The position numbers and the translations under genes are program-made. Positions 9,214 to 18,437 of a stretch of DNA of 64,000 bases are shown piece after piece. The stretch spans positions 62,001-126,000 of the forward strand of contig CAZYFH010000007.1 of NCBI GenBank assembly GCA_964646815.1, written 5' to 3'. Below the pieces are notes generated by a model, which did no database searches, had not been told where the DNA came from, and saw only the letters and a list, made by a program, of their open reading frames with translations. The stretch comes from CAZYFH01 sp964646815. GTDB lineage: Bacteria; Acidobacteriota; Vicinamibacteria; Vicinamibacterales; UBA8438. Position 1 is the stretch's first letter; the number at the start of each line of letters is the position of its first letter.

Positions 9214-9567
9214 ATGCGCGACTACCGTCGGTCGGCCCATGCGATTCATGCGGTGCACGGTCATTTCGGTTTCTGCACGAAGGATCGCAAGCTTGTCCTG
9301 CGGGGCGACCTCGGCTTAGAGGTCCGCAAGCAGCTTCAACAACACTGTCGGGGGCGTGACATCGAGATTCCGCAGAAGGGGCACGTCCGGGCGGATGATG
9401 TCCACCTGTTGCTGAGCACCCCGTCGCACTGGTCCCCGCGCTGCGTGATGCAGGCGGTCAAAGGCAAGACGTCGCATCGAGGGCTGAGGGACGAGAGGTT
9501 CGCCGAGTACATTCGGTGGCAAGGGGACGCCCCGCCGGCGGCTGAGCGTTTGCGGGTGTCCGAGTGA
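9214..9567 (+). pseudogene. Decayed IS200/IS605-type transposase (TnpA)
   Basis: A 117-codon open frame starting MRDYRRSAHAIHAVHGHFGF, then CTKDRKLVLRGDLG, KGHVRADDVHLLLSTPSHWSP and QAVKGKTSHRGLRDE. The order and spacing match the Y1/HUH single-strand transposase TnpA (typical: YRRG.H.VY...HLVW.TKYR, ..DHIHML.S.PP, KGRSSR.L). Two things show decay. The HUH metal motif reads Asp-Val-His instead of His-x-His. The C-terminal segment with the catalytic Tyr (LWARGYF type) is missing or scrambled. No TnpB partner is present. I treat it as an inactive remnant. Confidence 0.75.
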
Positions 9568-9655
9568 GGGCGATGGAGCCTGCCTCGTGCGGAGAGCCTT
9601 CGGGCGGCGTTAGTCGAGGAGAACTCCCCCTGCTGCAGGCGGGAGAAGTTTGGGC

Positions 9656-10696
9656 TCAAGCGACGCCGGCACCCGTGACGCCGACGTAGACGGCGTACAG
9701 CGACTGACTGGCGGTCATGAACAGGCGGTTCCGCCGAGCGCCGCCGAAGCTGACGTTGGCGCAGATCTCCGGCAGCCGAATCACACCGATCGTCTCTCCG
9801 TCGGGCGCGACGATCTGCACGCCTGGGCGTGCTCCGGCCCAGATGTTGCCGTCGACGTCGCACCGCATCCCGTCGGCGCCGGACAGCGTGTCCGGGTCGT
9901 CCGGCATTGTCAGCTGTACGTGGCGGCGCCCGTTGCGGAGCTGCGTGCCGTTGACATCCCAGACGCGAATTTCCCGTCCGCTGCCGGTGTCGGCCACGTA
10001 GAGCCGGTCGTGGCTCGGAGAGAAGCAGAGCCCGTTGGGGGCGCCGATCTCGTCGGTAGCCATCGCCACGTTTCCTGTCCCGGCGTCCACCCGATAGACG
10101 GCCAGCGGGAGCTCCGGCTCGGCTCTCGCTCCTTCATAGTTCCCGCGAATGCCGTATGGTGGGTCCGTGAACCAGATGCTCCCGTCCTGATGGACGACGA
10201 CATCGTTTGGTGAGTTCAGCCGCTTGCCGTCATAGCGGTCCGCAATCACGGTGACTTGGCCGGAAGGCTCGTAACGGGTAACCCGCCGCCCACCGTGTTC
10301 GCAGGAAAGCTGGCGCCCCTCGTAGTCGAACGTGTTGCCGTTGCTAAAGCCAGACGGACTGCGGAACATGGTCACGCGCCCATCGTCCTCGATCCAGCGG
10401 AGCTGTCGGTTGTTCGGGATATCGCTCCACACGAGATAGCGGCCGACGCCGTTCCAGGCCGGCCCCTCTGCCCAGAGAGTGCCGGTATAGAGACGCGCGA
10501 TGGGCGTGTTGAAAAGGATGTACGAACGGAAGCGAGGGTCGAGCGCGATGATATCGGGGTCGGGGTAGCGCACGGGCTGCTGCCCGGACCAGTCCCGTGG
10601 TTCGTATGGAGGGATCGACGGCGTCTGCTGACGCGCCAGCGGCGTGGCGAGCGCACCGCCGGTGAAGGCGGCCGTGAGAAAGGTGCGTCGTTTCAT
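9656..10696 (-). CDS. SMP-30/gluconolactonase-family protein with Tat signal
   Basis: A 346-residue protein beginning MKRRTFLTAAFTGG, a twin-arginine signal. The body is the six-bladed SMP-30/LRE propeller. AEGPAWNG (about 75) supplies the metal-binding Glu, then YLVWSDIPNNR, RLNSPNDVVV (Asn/Asp metal ligands, about 160), GSIWFTDPPYG, and GLCFSPSHDRLYVADT (about 220). It would hydrolyse a sugar lactone or related ester in the periplasm. It is the last gene of a minus-strand run that begins at 16809; the gap to the carboxymuconolactone-decarboxylase-like gene is 59 bases. Confidence 0.9.
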   Translation of the reverse strand: MKRRTFLTAAFTGGALATPLARQQTPSIPPYEPRDWSGQQPVRYPDPDIIALDPRFRSYILFNTPIARLYTGTLWAEGPAWNGVGRYLVWSDIPNNRQLRWIEDDGRVTMFRSPSGFSNGNTFDYEGRQLSCEHGGRRVTRYEPSGQVTVIADRYDGKRLNSPNDVVVHQDGSIWFTDPPYGIRGNYEGARAEPELPLAVYRVDAGTGNVAMATDEIGAPNGLCFSPSHDRLYVADTGSGREIRVWDVNGTQLRNGRRHVQLTMPDDPDTLSGADGMRCDVDGNIWAGARPGVQIVAPDGETIGVIRLPEICANVSFGGARRNRLFMTASQSLYAVYVGVTGAGVA

Positions 10697-10755
10697 GAGT
10701 GCCTCTGTGTGTGCGGTGGCGAACGAAGGGCTACCGATTCACCCGATACAGACTA

Positions 10756-11964
10756 CTAGGGCACGATCGGGAACAACTCGTCCGTTTCTTGCGGCTGCAC
10801 GCCGAGCGCGTTGAGCGACATCGAAACGAGGCGGTAGTTCGCGACAGTCATGACCACACTCATCAGTTCCCGCGTGTCGTACTGGTAGGCAAGGACGCTC
10901 CAGGTGTCGTCGGAGACGATGCCGTCGCGATAGATCTCGTCGGCGGCGTCCAGATGGGCTCGTTCGAAGTCATCCCACCCGGCGTCCGGACCGCGCGCAA
11001 TGCGCTCCGGATCGAGACCGTGGTCGCGGGCGCGTCCCACGCTCCCGACGTGCTTCGCCCACTCGTAGACTGCCTGACAGTTCCAGCCAATCCGGAGGAT
11101 GAGTAGCTCCCGGTAGTACGGCGTGAGCGGCGAGACGCGGTTCACGTAGTTGGACTGGCCGCGCCGGGCGGCCTGCATGCGGGGATGGCGCGCAAACGTG
11201 CGACCGACGCGAATACCCGGACCTTCGAGCGGCGCAACCCGTGGCTCGCGGAGTGCCGGCTCCGGGTCGGCGACGTCGACGCGATACGGCACATCCGCGG
11301 GGAACCTGGCACGGGCGCTGTCGTCGGGTTGAACGCCGAAGGAGTTGAGCACCATCGACAGCAAGGTGGTCTGGTTCACAGTCATCACCGCATCGACGAG
11401 GCGGAAGAGGTCGTAGCGCCGTGCGAGGGCCGCCCATGTCGCGTCTCGTACCGAGGAGTTGCGGAAGAGCTCATCCGCGACGCGGAGCAGCGTCGCCTCG
11501 AACGGATCCCATTCGGGTGCCGTGGGGCCGACGGCAACCTGCCGTAACTCGCCGGGCGTTACGCCGGCGGTTCTGGCGGTCGGCACATGGTCGGCCCAGA
11601 GATAGCTGTTCTGGCAGAGCCATGCCGCCCGGAGAATCAGTAGCTCACGATGCCTGTCGGGCAGCGTCGAATCGCCAGCGATGTAGAGATGGAACGGCAC
11701 CAAAGCCTCGACCAGCTCGGGGACGTTGAGGAGCGTCCGGAAGGCGTTTCCGATGCGTAACTCCGGGGCATAGCGAGCGACAAGCGCACGCTGCGCCGCG
11801 GTCCATTCGGTCTGGGGAACCGGCGCGATGCGTGGCTCGGTCAGTCGCATGACCGGGGTGCTGCCAGGTGCCGCTGGGTGGATTTGTGCTGCGGCTTGAC
11901 CGGCCCCGGCGTGCGCGAGGAGACAAACGAGCGCGATCAGCGTGCCGCGCGGGTGGCAAGGCAT
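10756..11964 (-). CDS. Secreted protein with two carboxymuconolactone decarboxylase-like domains
   Basis: A 402-residue protein with a signal peptide (MPCHPRGTLIALVCLLAHAGAGQAAAQ) and two similar halves. Each half has the AhpD/CMD core: HRELLILRAAWLCQNSYLWADH near residue 120 and YRELLILRIGWNCQAVYEWAKH near 300. Each then repeats an L..DE.....V.D.TW..L...YD segment and a closing SMVLNSFGVQP or SMSLNALGVQP. The AhpD-type CxxC is not present; only one Cys remains in each core (LCQN, NCQA), so peroxidase activity of the AhpD kind is unlikely. The start at 11964 is preferred over 12015 because it begins the signal peptide. Fusion of two CMD domains mimics the natural oligomer. Confidence 0.85.
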   Translation of the reverse strand: MPCHPRGTLIALVCLLAHAGAGQAAAQIHPAAPGSTPVMRLTEPRIAPVPQTEWTAAQRALVARYAPELRIGNAFRTLLNVPELVEALVPFHLYIAGDSTLPDRHRELLILRAAWLCQNSYLWADHVPTARTAGVTPGELRQVAVGPTAPEWDPFEATLLRVADELFRNSSVRDATWAALARRYDLFRLVDAVMTVNQTTLLSMVLNSFGVQPDDSARARFPADVPYRVDVADPEPALREPRVAPLEGPGIRVGRTFARHPRMQAARRGQSNYVNRVSPLTPYYRELLILRIGWNCQAVYEWAKHVGSVGRARDHGLDPERIARGPDAGWDDFERAHLDAADEIYRDGIVSDDTWSVLAYQYDTRELMSVVMTVANYRLVSMSLNALGVQPQETDELFPIVP

Positions 11965-12119
11965 GTGGTTCCAGCTCGGGGCGCGTGGCCGTAACGATAC
12001 CATCTTGCGCCTCAAGCCGGATTATCACAGCCGCGTGAGGGCGAATACTGTAGTTGAGTGGGAGCCCCGGCGCCGGCCAAGGCGCGCGCGGTTGCGGCGG
12101 TTCGGGGGCGCAGGCCCGT

Positions 12120-13754
12120 CTAATTCGGATACCGCGCTGACCAGCGGCCGGCGCGATAGACGTGCCAGCCGGTCGGCCCATCGTCATCGTCTATGACCAA
12201 CTCGAACACCGTCTCGGCCGGGGTGGTCCGCGTCACTTCGACGATCCGCGCCCCGCGACGGGTCTTCGGTTTGCCGTCCTCACCCGCGATCTCACGAGTG
12301 CGCGCGCCGTCGGTGATCAGGATGTTGCCCGTTTCCGGTAACCAGTCGGCGTCGCTCAGGAACGATGAGTGGAACCGCCCGGCGCCCATCCCCGCATGCG
12401 CCCATCGTTGCCCCACTGTCATCGCCGCTTCGTCAACATCGAACTCGACGGCTCGACTGAACGCCGCCTCGGCCGGGAGCGGATCGTCAAACGGCATGGC
12501 GCGATGGTTTCCGTTGTCGAAAAGGAGGAGCGTGCCGTCTGGGGTCACCTCCAGGCCGTGGCTGTGGAACGGCCACTCCAGCGGGCCCTTCGGCTCGAGG
12601 AGCAAGGCTCGCCAGGGGGCGTTCCAACCGGCGTGTGAACCCAGGATCCACCGGACCTCGCCAGCGCGGTCGACCTTGACGAGCGCGTCCTGGTGCCGGA
12701 GGGAGACAACGAACGCGTCATCGGCGTGATCGTAGGCGAGCGCGTTGGCATGGGCCCAGTCGGCGATATCGGGTTCCGCGTGTCCGAGCGCGCGATAGGT
12801 GCTCGTCCAGAAACCGGTGCCCAGGGAGTCATAACCGATGCGGTAGGGGTCGAGAAGGTCCAGCAGTGGCCACCGTTGCGTGATCGTGCCGTCGGGAGTG
12901 AACTCGACGATGACGTCGCCGGCTAGGTCCTGGCTCTCCCGGGGCGCATCCGGGTCGCGGTCGCTGGTCGGGTAGTCCTCGTAGGTCCGGAGCTCGGTGC
13001 TGAGGGTCGCGAAATGCCCTGAGGGGAGCTCGATGACGTCGTGGTGGATCGAGTCCGTATCGACGAGGATGCTCTCGTCTGGCACCCTGTCAGCGACGGC
13101 ACGCGAGTGCCATCGGCGCACGACGTTCCCTAGGAGATCGATCTCGACGAGGATGCCCCAGATCCCCGCCGGTGCCGCTTGATAGAGCAGGTTGCCGTTC
13201 GCCAGCGGGATCGCATGACCGGTCCGGTGGTCGCCTCGGTAGTACCAGACCACGTCGCCAGCCGAGTCGACGGCGACCAGGAGGCCGAAGTCTTGCGCCG
13301 GCCCGTTTTCTTCCCATCGGTAGACGCCGAGCAGGGTGGCGCCCGGTTCCATCCGATCGGGCTGACTGGCCGTAACCTTGAGTGGTGGAAAGTTGGCCGG
13401 AAGGGGGTCGGTCTCGATGACCAGCGGTGGCGTACGGTCGCTGTTGCCGGCGGCGTCAGTGGCGATGAAGGCGACCTCGTGTCTCCGGCCGGGTTTGAGC
13501 CCGACGACTGGCACGGTATGCGCGGTGCGATAACTGTCATCGACCGCGAGGCGGTCGACACGCGTGCCGTCGCCGATCTCGATCGAGAGGCGGGCGGGCT
13601 CGTCCGTCGTCAACACGACCCGGACGCCGAGGGGGGCTTCGGGGCGCGCGGGATCGATAGTCAGCTGTCCGATGGCCGGCGGTGTGCGGTCAGCGCAGGC
13701 CGCTGAGAAGAACGCGGCCGCCGCGAGGACCGCAGAGACTGGAGTCGTCGTCAC
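12120..13754 (-). CDS. Arylsulfotransferase (ASST)-like lipoprotein
   Basis: A 544-residue protein starting with a GTG five bases after the stop of the gene upstream. The N-terminus (AAAAFFSAAC) looks like a lipoprotein signal with a relaxed lipobox. A fibronectin-like segment of about 100 residues is followed by a propeller with GDVVWYYRGDHRTGHA, DSIHHDVIELPSGHF, DWAHANALAYDHADDAFVVS and HSHGLEVTPDGTLLLFDNGNHR. These are hallmarks of arylsulfotransferase family proteins, where His residues in such segments serve catalysis. Substrates in bacteria are aryl sulfate esters, but many members remain untested. It is probably co-transcribed with the DLQGIW genes. Confidence 0.85.
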   Translation of the reverse strand: MTTTPVSAVLAAAAFFSAACADRTPPAIGQLTIDPARPEAPLGVRVVLTTDEPARLSIEIGDGTRVDRLAVDDSYRTAHTVPVVGLKPGRRHEVAFIATDAAGNSDRTPPLVIETDPLPANFPPLKVTASQPDRMEPGATLLGVYRWEENGPAQDFGLLVAVDSAGDVVWYYRGDHRTGHAIPLANGNLLYQAAPAGIWGILVEIDLLGNVVRRWHSRAVADRVPDESILVDTDSIHHDVIELPSGHFATLSTELRTYEDYPTSDRDPDAPRESQDLAGDVIVEFTPDGTITQRWPLLDLLDPYRIGYDSLGTGFWTSTYRALGHAEPDIADWAHANALAYDHADDAFVVSLRHQDALVKVDRAGEVRWILGSHAGWNAPWRALLLEPKGPLEWPFHSHGLEVTPDGTLLLFDNGNHRAMPFDDPLPAEAAFSRAVEFDVDEAAMTVGQRWAHAGMGAGRFHSSFLSDADWLPETGNILITDGARTREIAGEDGKPKTRRGARIVEVTRTTPAETVFELVIDDDDGPTGWHVYRAGRWSARYPN

Positions 13755-13759
13755 GACGC

Positions 13760-14740
13760 CTACCTGGCGGCGTCCTCGGCTCGCGCGCCTCTCATGATGT
13801 TCAGGAGACCGTAGTTACCCTCATGGCACGCGTACTCGAACATCGGTCCCGAGGTGACGCCGCGTGACTCCTGGTTCGTCGTCATCGGTACGCGCGCCGT
13901 CCACGGGCGGATGAACATCGCCGGATCGGTCATCGTGAACTCGTAGTCGAGCGTTTCCTTGTCAACCCGGGTGAACCGCTCGACGAGGCGAAGGCTCGAA
14001 CGTGCGGCACGCCATGTCGCGCGCCACAAGAAGTGGTCCAGATCGGCGAAGTTGCTGGTCTCCACCACGAGCGTGTCGCCCTCCCAGCGGCCGCGCGCGT
14101 CACCGAGCCATTGGCCGATGTTGCGGGCGGCATGTGGACGGCCGTCGACAGAGATCAAGCGATACTCGTGAAACATTTCGTTCAAGATCGCCACCCAGCC
14201 GGGTGATTGCAGGACGTGATAGTTCATGTTGTAGCCCTGCAGGGGCACGAAGGGGAGCCCGTCGGTTAGGCACCGCTCACCGGTGTCCGCATCCACCCAC
14301 GAGTCGAACGGCCCGACCCCGTATTTTGCGGTATCCGCCTCGAGACGCCGGCGCCCGGCGGCGGTCCAGGGGATCTTGCCGTTCGGTGGATCGACGATGA
14401 GGGAGGTCCGCCGATCGCCCGTGACGTTCTTGCCGCCATCCATCCAGAACTGGTTGTAAGCGCCCACATTACCCGGGATGAACCGGTCTGTCGCCGCGCG
14501 ACGCTCGGCCGAGGTAATCTCGAGCTCCGCGGCTTCTTCTGCCGTGAGTAGGTCTTTGCCGGCGAGCGCATCCGGGCGCTCGATCGGCGTGAGTGTGGCG
14601 TTCGTCCAGATGCCTTGCAGGTCGGGCACGTCCCAGCCCGTTCGTGGGACTGTCCAGCCCTCGCTCGTCTGGGCGTGAGCGGTCGCCGCGGCCACCAGAC
14701 ATACCAGTGCGGGGAGGATCGCCGATCTCGATCGCGTCAT
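13760..14740 (-). CDS. DLQGIW-family secreted protein, paralogue 1
   Basis: A 326-residue protein with a signal peptide (..TAHAQ) and no domain I can name. Conserved blocks shared with four other proteins in this window: DLQGIW followed by TP.ERP (about 40), TSLIVDPPNGKIP (about 125), ERCLTDGLP (about 175), RPH...IGQWLGDARGRWEGDTLVVETSNF (about 220), ERFTRVDKETLDY (about 260) and FEYACHEGNYG near the end. The last block is nearly invariant. It is the third of three tandem copies on this strand (gap 29 bases). The family seems to be a single secreted domain; the function is unknown. Confidence 0.85.
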   Translation of the reverse strand: MTRSRSAILPALVCLVAAATAHAQTSEGWTVPRTGWDVPDLQGIWTNATLTPIERPDALAGKDLLTAEEAAELEITSAERRAATDRFIPGNVGAYNQFWMDGGKNVTGDRRTSLIVDPPNGKIPWTAAGRRRLEADTAKYGVGPFDSWVDADTGERCLTDGLPFVPLQGYNMNYHVLQSPGWVAILNEMFHEYRLISVDGRPHAARNIGQWLGDARGRWEGDTLVVETSNFADLDHFLWRATWRAARSSLRLVERFTRVDKETLDYEFTMTDPAMFIRPWTARVPMTTNQESRGVTSGPMFEYACHEGNYGLLNIMRGARAEDAAR

Positions 14741-14769
14741 ATGTCTCGGGCTCTCGGCTACGCGTGCCG

Positions 14770-15783
14770 CTAGCGGGCGGTCGCGGCCTCGGCATCTTCA
14801 GCGCGCGCGCCCGCGAGGATGCCCTCCATGCCGAGGTTGCCCTCGTGGCATGCGTATTCGAAGATCGGCTGGTCGGTCTTCCGCCAGGGGACCAATGCCG
14901 TCCACGGCTCGGTCCACGCCGTCGGATCGTTGACCGTGAACTGATAGTGAATCTCGTCCGGACCAACACGCGTCAAGCGCTCGACGAGGGTCATCTGCTC
15001 ACGCGCGCCTCTGAAATCGCTCTGCGGCGAGAAGTTGCGCGTCTCCACCACCAGGGTGTCGCCCTCCCAGCGACCACGCGAATCGCCATGCCACTGTCGG
15101 ACGTCGTCACCGACGTGCGGTCGGCCGTCGAGCGGGATGATCCGTGTCGTGTGGATCAACTCCTGCTCGATCACGACGTGTTCGGCCGTCTGCAGGATCT
15201 GGTAGTAGCTGTTGTAGCCGGCGAGGAGGTTGGGCAACCCGAAGGTGATGCAGCGCTCGCTCAGGCCACGGTCGGCGGTCCAGGCGGCCGGTCGCTCGCG
15301 GCTAGCGGCGCGGGTCGCCACCGCCATCTTGGCCGCCGATGTGGTCGGAGGCAGCTTGCCGTTCGGGGGATCGGTGATGAGCGAGGTGCGGGTGTTGAAC
15401 TCGCGTTCGACCAACCAGAACTGGTTGTAGTTGCCAGTGCCGCCGTCACTCGACGTGAAGCTCTCCGGGTCGGTGACCGCCACATTGAAGAACTGATCGC
15501 CGAAGACGGCGTCACCGGCGTCCAATGCAAAGAGTCGGTTGGCTGTCTCCTCGACCTGGGCGAGCTCTTCCTCGGTCAGCGCGCTCTTGTCCGCGAGCGA
15601 GTCCGGACGCTCAAGCGGGGTCACGCTGTTGTTGCCCCAGATGCCCTGCAGGTCTGGGTGCCCATCGCCAGTGCGAGGGGGCACGTACGAACTGCCCTGG
15701 CCCGCGGCAGCGACCGGGAGAGCTAGGACCACGGCCAAGACTGCAGTCGTGGTCGACACGATGGCGGTGTAGGGATTCGTCAT
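14770..15783 (-). CDS. DLQGIW-family secreted protein, paralogue 2
   Basis: A 337-residue protein with a signal peptide (..PVAAAGQ). Same architecture as its neighbours: HPDLQGIWGNN.VTPLERP, TSLITDPPNGKLPP, ERCITFGLPNLLAGYNSYYQILQT, RPHVGDDVRQWHGDSRGRWEGDTLVVETRNF, VERLTRVG and IFEYACHEGNLGMEGILAGAR. It is closest to paralogue 3, with which it also shares an LFALDAGDAVFGD insert near residue 85, pointing to a recent tandem duplication. The gap to paralogue 3 is 12 bases. Confidence 0.85.
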   Translation of the reverse strand: MTNPYTAIVSTTTAVLAVVLALPVAAAGQGSSYVPPRTGDGHPDLQGIWGNNSVTPLERPDSLADKSALTEEELAQVEETANRLFALDAGDAVFGDQFFNVAVTDPESFTSSDGGTGNYNQFWLVEREFNTRTSLITDPPNGKLPPTTSAAKMAVATRAASRERPAAWTADRGLSERCITFGLPNLLAGYNSYYQILQTAEHVVIEQELIHTTRIIPLDGRPHVGDDVRQWHGDSRGRWEGDTLVVETRNFSPQSDFRGAREQMTLVERLTRVGPDEIHYQFTVNDPTAWTEPWTALVPWRKTDQPIFEYACHEGNLGMEGILAGARAEDAEAATAR

Positions 15784-15795
15784 CGGCCACCTGGC

Positions 15796-16809
15796 TTATC
15801 GTGATTCCAGAGCTTCCTGCCGTCGCGCGCCGGCAAGGATGCCTTCCATGCCGATGTTGCCTTCGTGGCAGGCGTACTCGTATATGGCGTCGGGACTTGA
15901 GCGCAACGGAATCATGACCGACCAGGGCGCCATCCACGTCGTCGGATCGGTCAGTGTGACTTCGTACTGGAGGACGTCGTCGCTCACGCGCGTGAATCGC
16001 TCAGTCACCCGGAGATGCTCCGCGGCACCCATGAAGTTGGCCTTCGACGAGTAGTTCTTCGTTTCGACCACGAGCGTGTCGCCGTCCCAATACCCGCGTG
16101 AGTTGCCGAGCCACTGCCGGATGTCTCTGTCAATGTGTGGACGTTCGTCGAGCGAGATGATGCGCGCGTCGTGCGCCATCTCCATCTGAATCACAACGTG
16201 GTCCGGTGTCTGAAAGAGCTGGTAATAGCTGTTGTAGCCGGCGCCGAGACGCGGGGTTCCGAAGCTGAGGCACCGCTCCCCCAGACTCCGATCGTCGGTC
16301 CAGCGCGCGTGGCGCCCTCGCGCCGTGCGCCGCGCGCCGGCGCGCATCTTCGCCGCGCTGGTCTGCTCCGGGATCCGCCCGTTCGGCGGATCGACGATCA
16401 AGGAGGTCCGGGTATCCCAGTCCCGCTCGACCATCCAGAACTGGTTGTAATTGCCGGTGGCAGTATCGCGCGACGAGAAGCTCTCTGCCTCGGCTAGCGC
16501 GGCAGTGAAGACGGAGTCGCCGAACGCGGCGTCCCCGGCGTCTAGACTGAAGAGCTCGTTGGCCCGCGACTGGACCGCCGCGAGTTCCTCGTCGGTGAGG
16601 TGCGTGCGGTCACCGAGCACCTCAGGACGTTGCAACGGCGTCGCGTTGTTGTTCGCCCAGACACCCTGCAAGTCGGGGTGCCCGAATACCGTCCTGGGCA
16701 CGGTCCAGCCCTCGTCTGGCGCGGAACCCTGCGCGGCGACGGATCCTGAAACCAGAGCCACGACCGCCAAAGCGCTCAGCGCGACAAACAGTGTGTGAGG
16801 GATTTTCAC
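15796..16809 (-). CDS. DLQGIW-family secreted protein, paralogue 3
   Basis: A 337-residue protein, first gene of the minus-strand run. It starts with GTG at 16809, six to seven bases after a clear GGAGG. Signal peptide ..SGSVAAQ. Blocks: HPDLQGVWANNNATPLQRP, LFSLDAGDAAFGD, TSLIVDPPNGRIPEQT, ERCLSFGTPRLGAGYNSYYQLFQT, RPHIDRDIRQWLGNSRGYWDGDTLVVETKNY, VTERFTRVSDDVLQYEVT and YEYACHEGNIGMEGILAGAR. The function is unknown. Confidence 0.85.
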   Translation of the reverse strand: MKIPHTLFVALSALAVVALVSGSVAAQGSAPDEGWTVPRTVFGHPDLQGVWANNNATPLQRPEVLGDRTHLTDEELAAVQSRANELFSLDAGDAAFGDSVFTAALAEAESFSSRDTATGNYNQFWMVERDWDTRTSLIVDPPNGRIPEQTSAAKMRAGARRTARGRHARWTDDRSLGERCLSFGTPRLGAGYNSYYQLFQTPDHVVIQMEMAHDARIISLDERPHIDRDIRQWLGNSRGYWDGDTLVVETKNYSSKANFMGAAEHLRVTERFTRVSDDVLQYEVTLTDPTTWMAPWSVMIPLRSSPDAIYEYACHEGNIGMEGILAGARRQEALESR

Positions 16810-17121
16810 CGGACACCTCCTCGGAGGACAGTGACGGTCCGAACGACAGAAGTCAGCACCGATTAAGTGGCTGCGTGTCTAGAGCTGAAGAATAGCACCC
16901 GGGCCGACGGCTGTCACTGGCTATCGCCACCGGCGCGACCCTACTCCGCGTGGCCCTGCATCGCCTTGAGGGCTTAGGCGTGGTCTCAAGCAACAGCCGG
17001 TCTTCTTCGCGGCCGGCGGTTGCCTTCGAGCGGATGATATGACTGAGCCGCGCGCCGGGGATCTCCATGCCGTCCGACGACAAACGTTCTTCGTTCCTGC
17101 CAGACCCCTTCGACATCGGGG
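16810..17121. other. Upstream region of the 9656-16809 gene run
   Basis: About 310 bases between the start of DLQGIW paralogue 3 and the stop of the esterase gene, both on the minus strand. It should contain the promoter of the six-gene run. Apart from the ribosome-binding site at its left end I see no convincing signals, repeats or genes. Confidence 0.4.
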
Positions 17122-17997
17122 TCAGTGGCCCTCGACGAACGCCACCACCTTCATCATGCCTGGATCGAGGTCGTCACCCATCTTGGAGTTCACGGACCCG
17201 TGCGTGCGGTCTGAAATCTGGATCACCGCCGCAGCGTTGCCGTCCGCCGTGAGCTCGGCCGCGAGACGCTGGTTCTGCTCGCGACGCCAGTCGTCATCGC
17301 CGTCTGCGTAGATGAAGAGCATCGGCGGCTTGTTCCGGCCGACATACGGTGTGACCGATGCCTGTAGCCACACCTGCTCGTTGGTGCCCCACACACTCTT
17401 CGGGCGGCTTGGCGCGACGTCCTGGTCTTCGACGTAGAGGAACGGGCTGATCGGGATCGCCCCGCGGATGTCTGACAGTCGCATGTTGTGAGCTGCCAGA
17501 TACGAAGGGTCGAGTGCCATCAGGGCAGCGAGATAGGCGCCTGCCGAGTGCCCGGACACGAACACGCGGCTCGGGTCGCCACCGTAGGTGCCGATGTGTC
17601 GTTTCGTCCAGGCGAAGGCGGCGGTTGCATCTTCCATGTGGGCCGGGTGCATCACGCTGGGCGACAGGCGGTAGTTAGCCGTCACGAGACCGATCCCCCG
17701 AGCGGCGAGCTGGTGCGCGAGGCCTGCGCCGATGGCCTTGGTGCCGTTCTGCAGAGCGCCGCCGTGAAAGTAGACGACCACTGGCGCGTTGGTGGCGTCC
17801 TCGGGCATGAAAATGTCGAGCTTGTCCTTATTCTCGGCGTAGTCTTCGCCCGCGATGTAGTCGATGTCCCGATGTGCCACGATCTTGAACTCGCTCCCGT
17901 CGCTTGCCGCGAACGCGAGCGCAGGCAGCGCCATCGTCAGGACGGCGGCCATGGAGCAGGTAACGCTCAGAGAGCGTAATGACGTAGGGCTCGGCAT
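17122..17997 (-). CDS. Secreted alpha/beta-hydrolase (esterase/lipase, HSL-like)
   Basis: A 291-residue hydrolase with a signal peptide (..ALPALAFAA). It has the oxyanion-hole sequence VVYFHGGALQNG (about 78), the nucleophile elbow GHSAGAYLAAL (about 150), a likely catalytic Asp in LFIYADGDDDW (about 228) and a catalytic His in ISDRTHGSVNS (about 262). This resembles the BD-FAE/carboxylesterase-like group that deacylates small esters or oligosaccharides. The start at 17997 is preferred to 18051 because it opens directly on the signal peptide. It stands alone on this strand. Confidence 0.85.
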   Translation of the reverse strand: MPSPTSLRSLSVTCSMAAVLTMALPALAFAASDGSEFKIVAHRDIDYIAGEDYAENKDKLDIFMPEDATNAPVVVYFHGGALQNGTKAIGAGLAHQLAARGIGLVTANYRLSPSVMHPAHMEDATAAFAWTKRHIGTYGGDPSRVFVSGHSAGAYLAALMALDPSYLAAHNMRLSDIRGAIPISPFLYVEDQDVAPSRPKSVWGTNEQVWLQASVTPYVGRNKPPMLFIYADGDDDWRREQNQRLAAELTADGNAAAVIQISDRTHGSVNSKMGDDLDPGMMKVVAFVEGH

Positions 17998-18248
17998 CTG
18001 TTTCCTCGGTTCTCTCTTGGCGCGCACGACGCGCGTCGTCGGCGCGCACAAGTCATGGGGACGCGGCGGGTCGTTCCAATACCCTTAACATAGCAGTGTT
18101 TCGTGTACGAGTCGTTTGGTTTGTGGCTCGCGTAGACCTCCTCGGTCGTGGCAGGCCGCTCGCCCAGCGGCCGCCCGGGTCGCTCCTGTCCGCACGTTGC
18201 ACACCGTCCGTTCGAGGCGGTAATCAACCCCAGCGGGTAGCATAATCA
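17998..18248. other. Intergenic stretch upstream of the esterase gene
   Basis: It contains no convincing gene on either strand and no repeat that I recognise. It separates the divergent esterase gene from the kinase remnant. Confidence 0.35.
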
Positions 18249-18437
18249 GCGTACATCGGGAACACGTCCTCGGTCGATAAGCGCTCGGACGTCTGGCCGT
18301 TTGGCGCGGTGCTCCGCGAGATGCTGGCCGGGCGGAAGGTGTTCGACGCGAACGATGTCTCGACTACGTTGGCGAGAGTGATCGAGCGCGAGGCCCGCAC
18401 GGTCGAGGCACTCTCGCTGTGTTGGGGGGAAGACTAA
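18249..18437 (+). pseudogene. C-terminal scrap of a Ser/Thr protein kinase
   Basis: One frame reads VDKRSDVWPFGAVLREMLAG, then RKVFDANDVSTTLARVIERE, and ends in TAA at 18435-18437. This is kinase subdomain IX (normally D.WAFG..L.EML.G) and the following helix of eukaryote-like bacterial kinases of the PknB type. Everything upstream (P-loop, HRD, DFG) is missing, and an in-frame stop occurs at 18243-18245. It is a remnant left next to the tautomerase genes; the stop directly abuts the next ATG. Confidence 0.6.

Noticed and set aside
17967..18227. Minus-strand frame with CATC and HC pairs that looks like a small zinc-binding protein
   Set aside because: It starts with TTG, has no ribosome-binding site, runs into the esterase gene and turns into Arg-rich shadow sequence.
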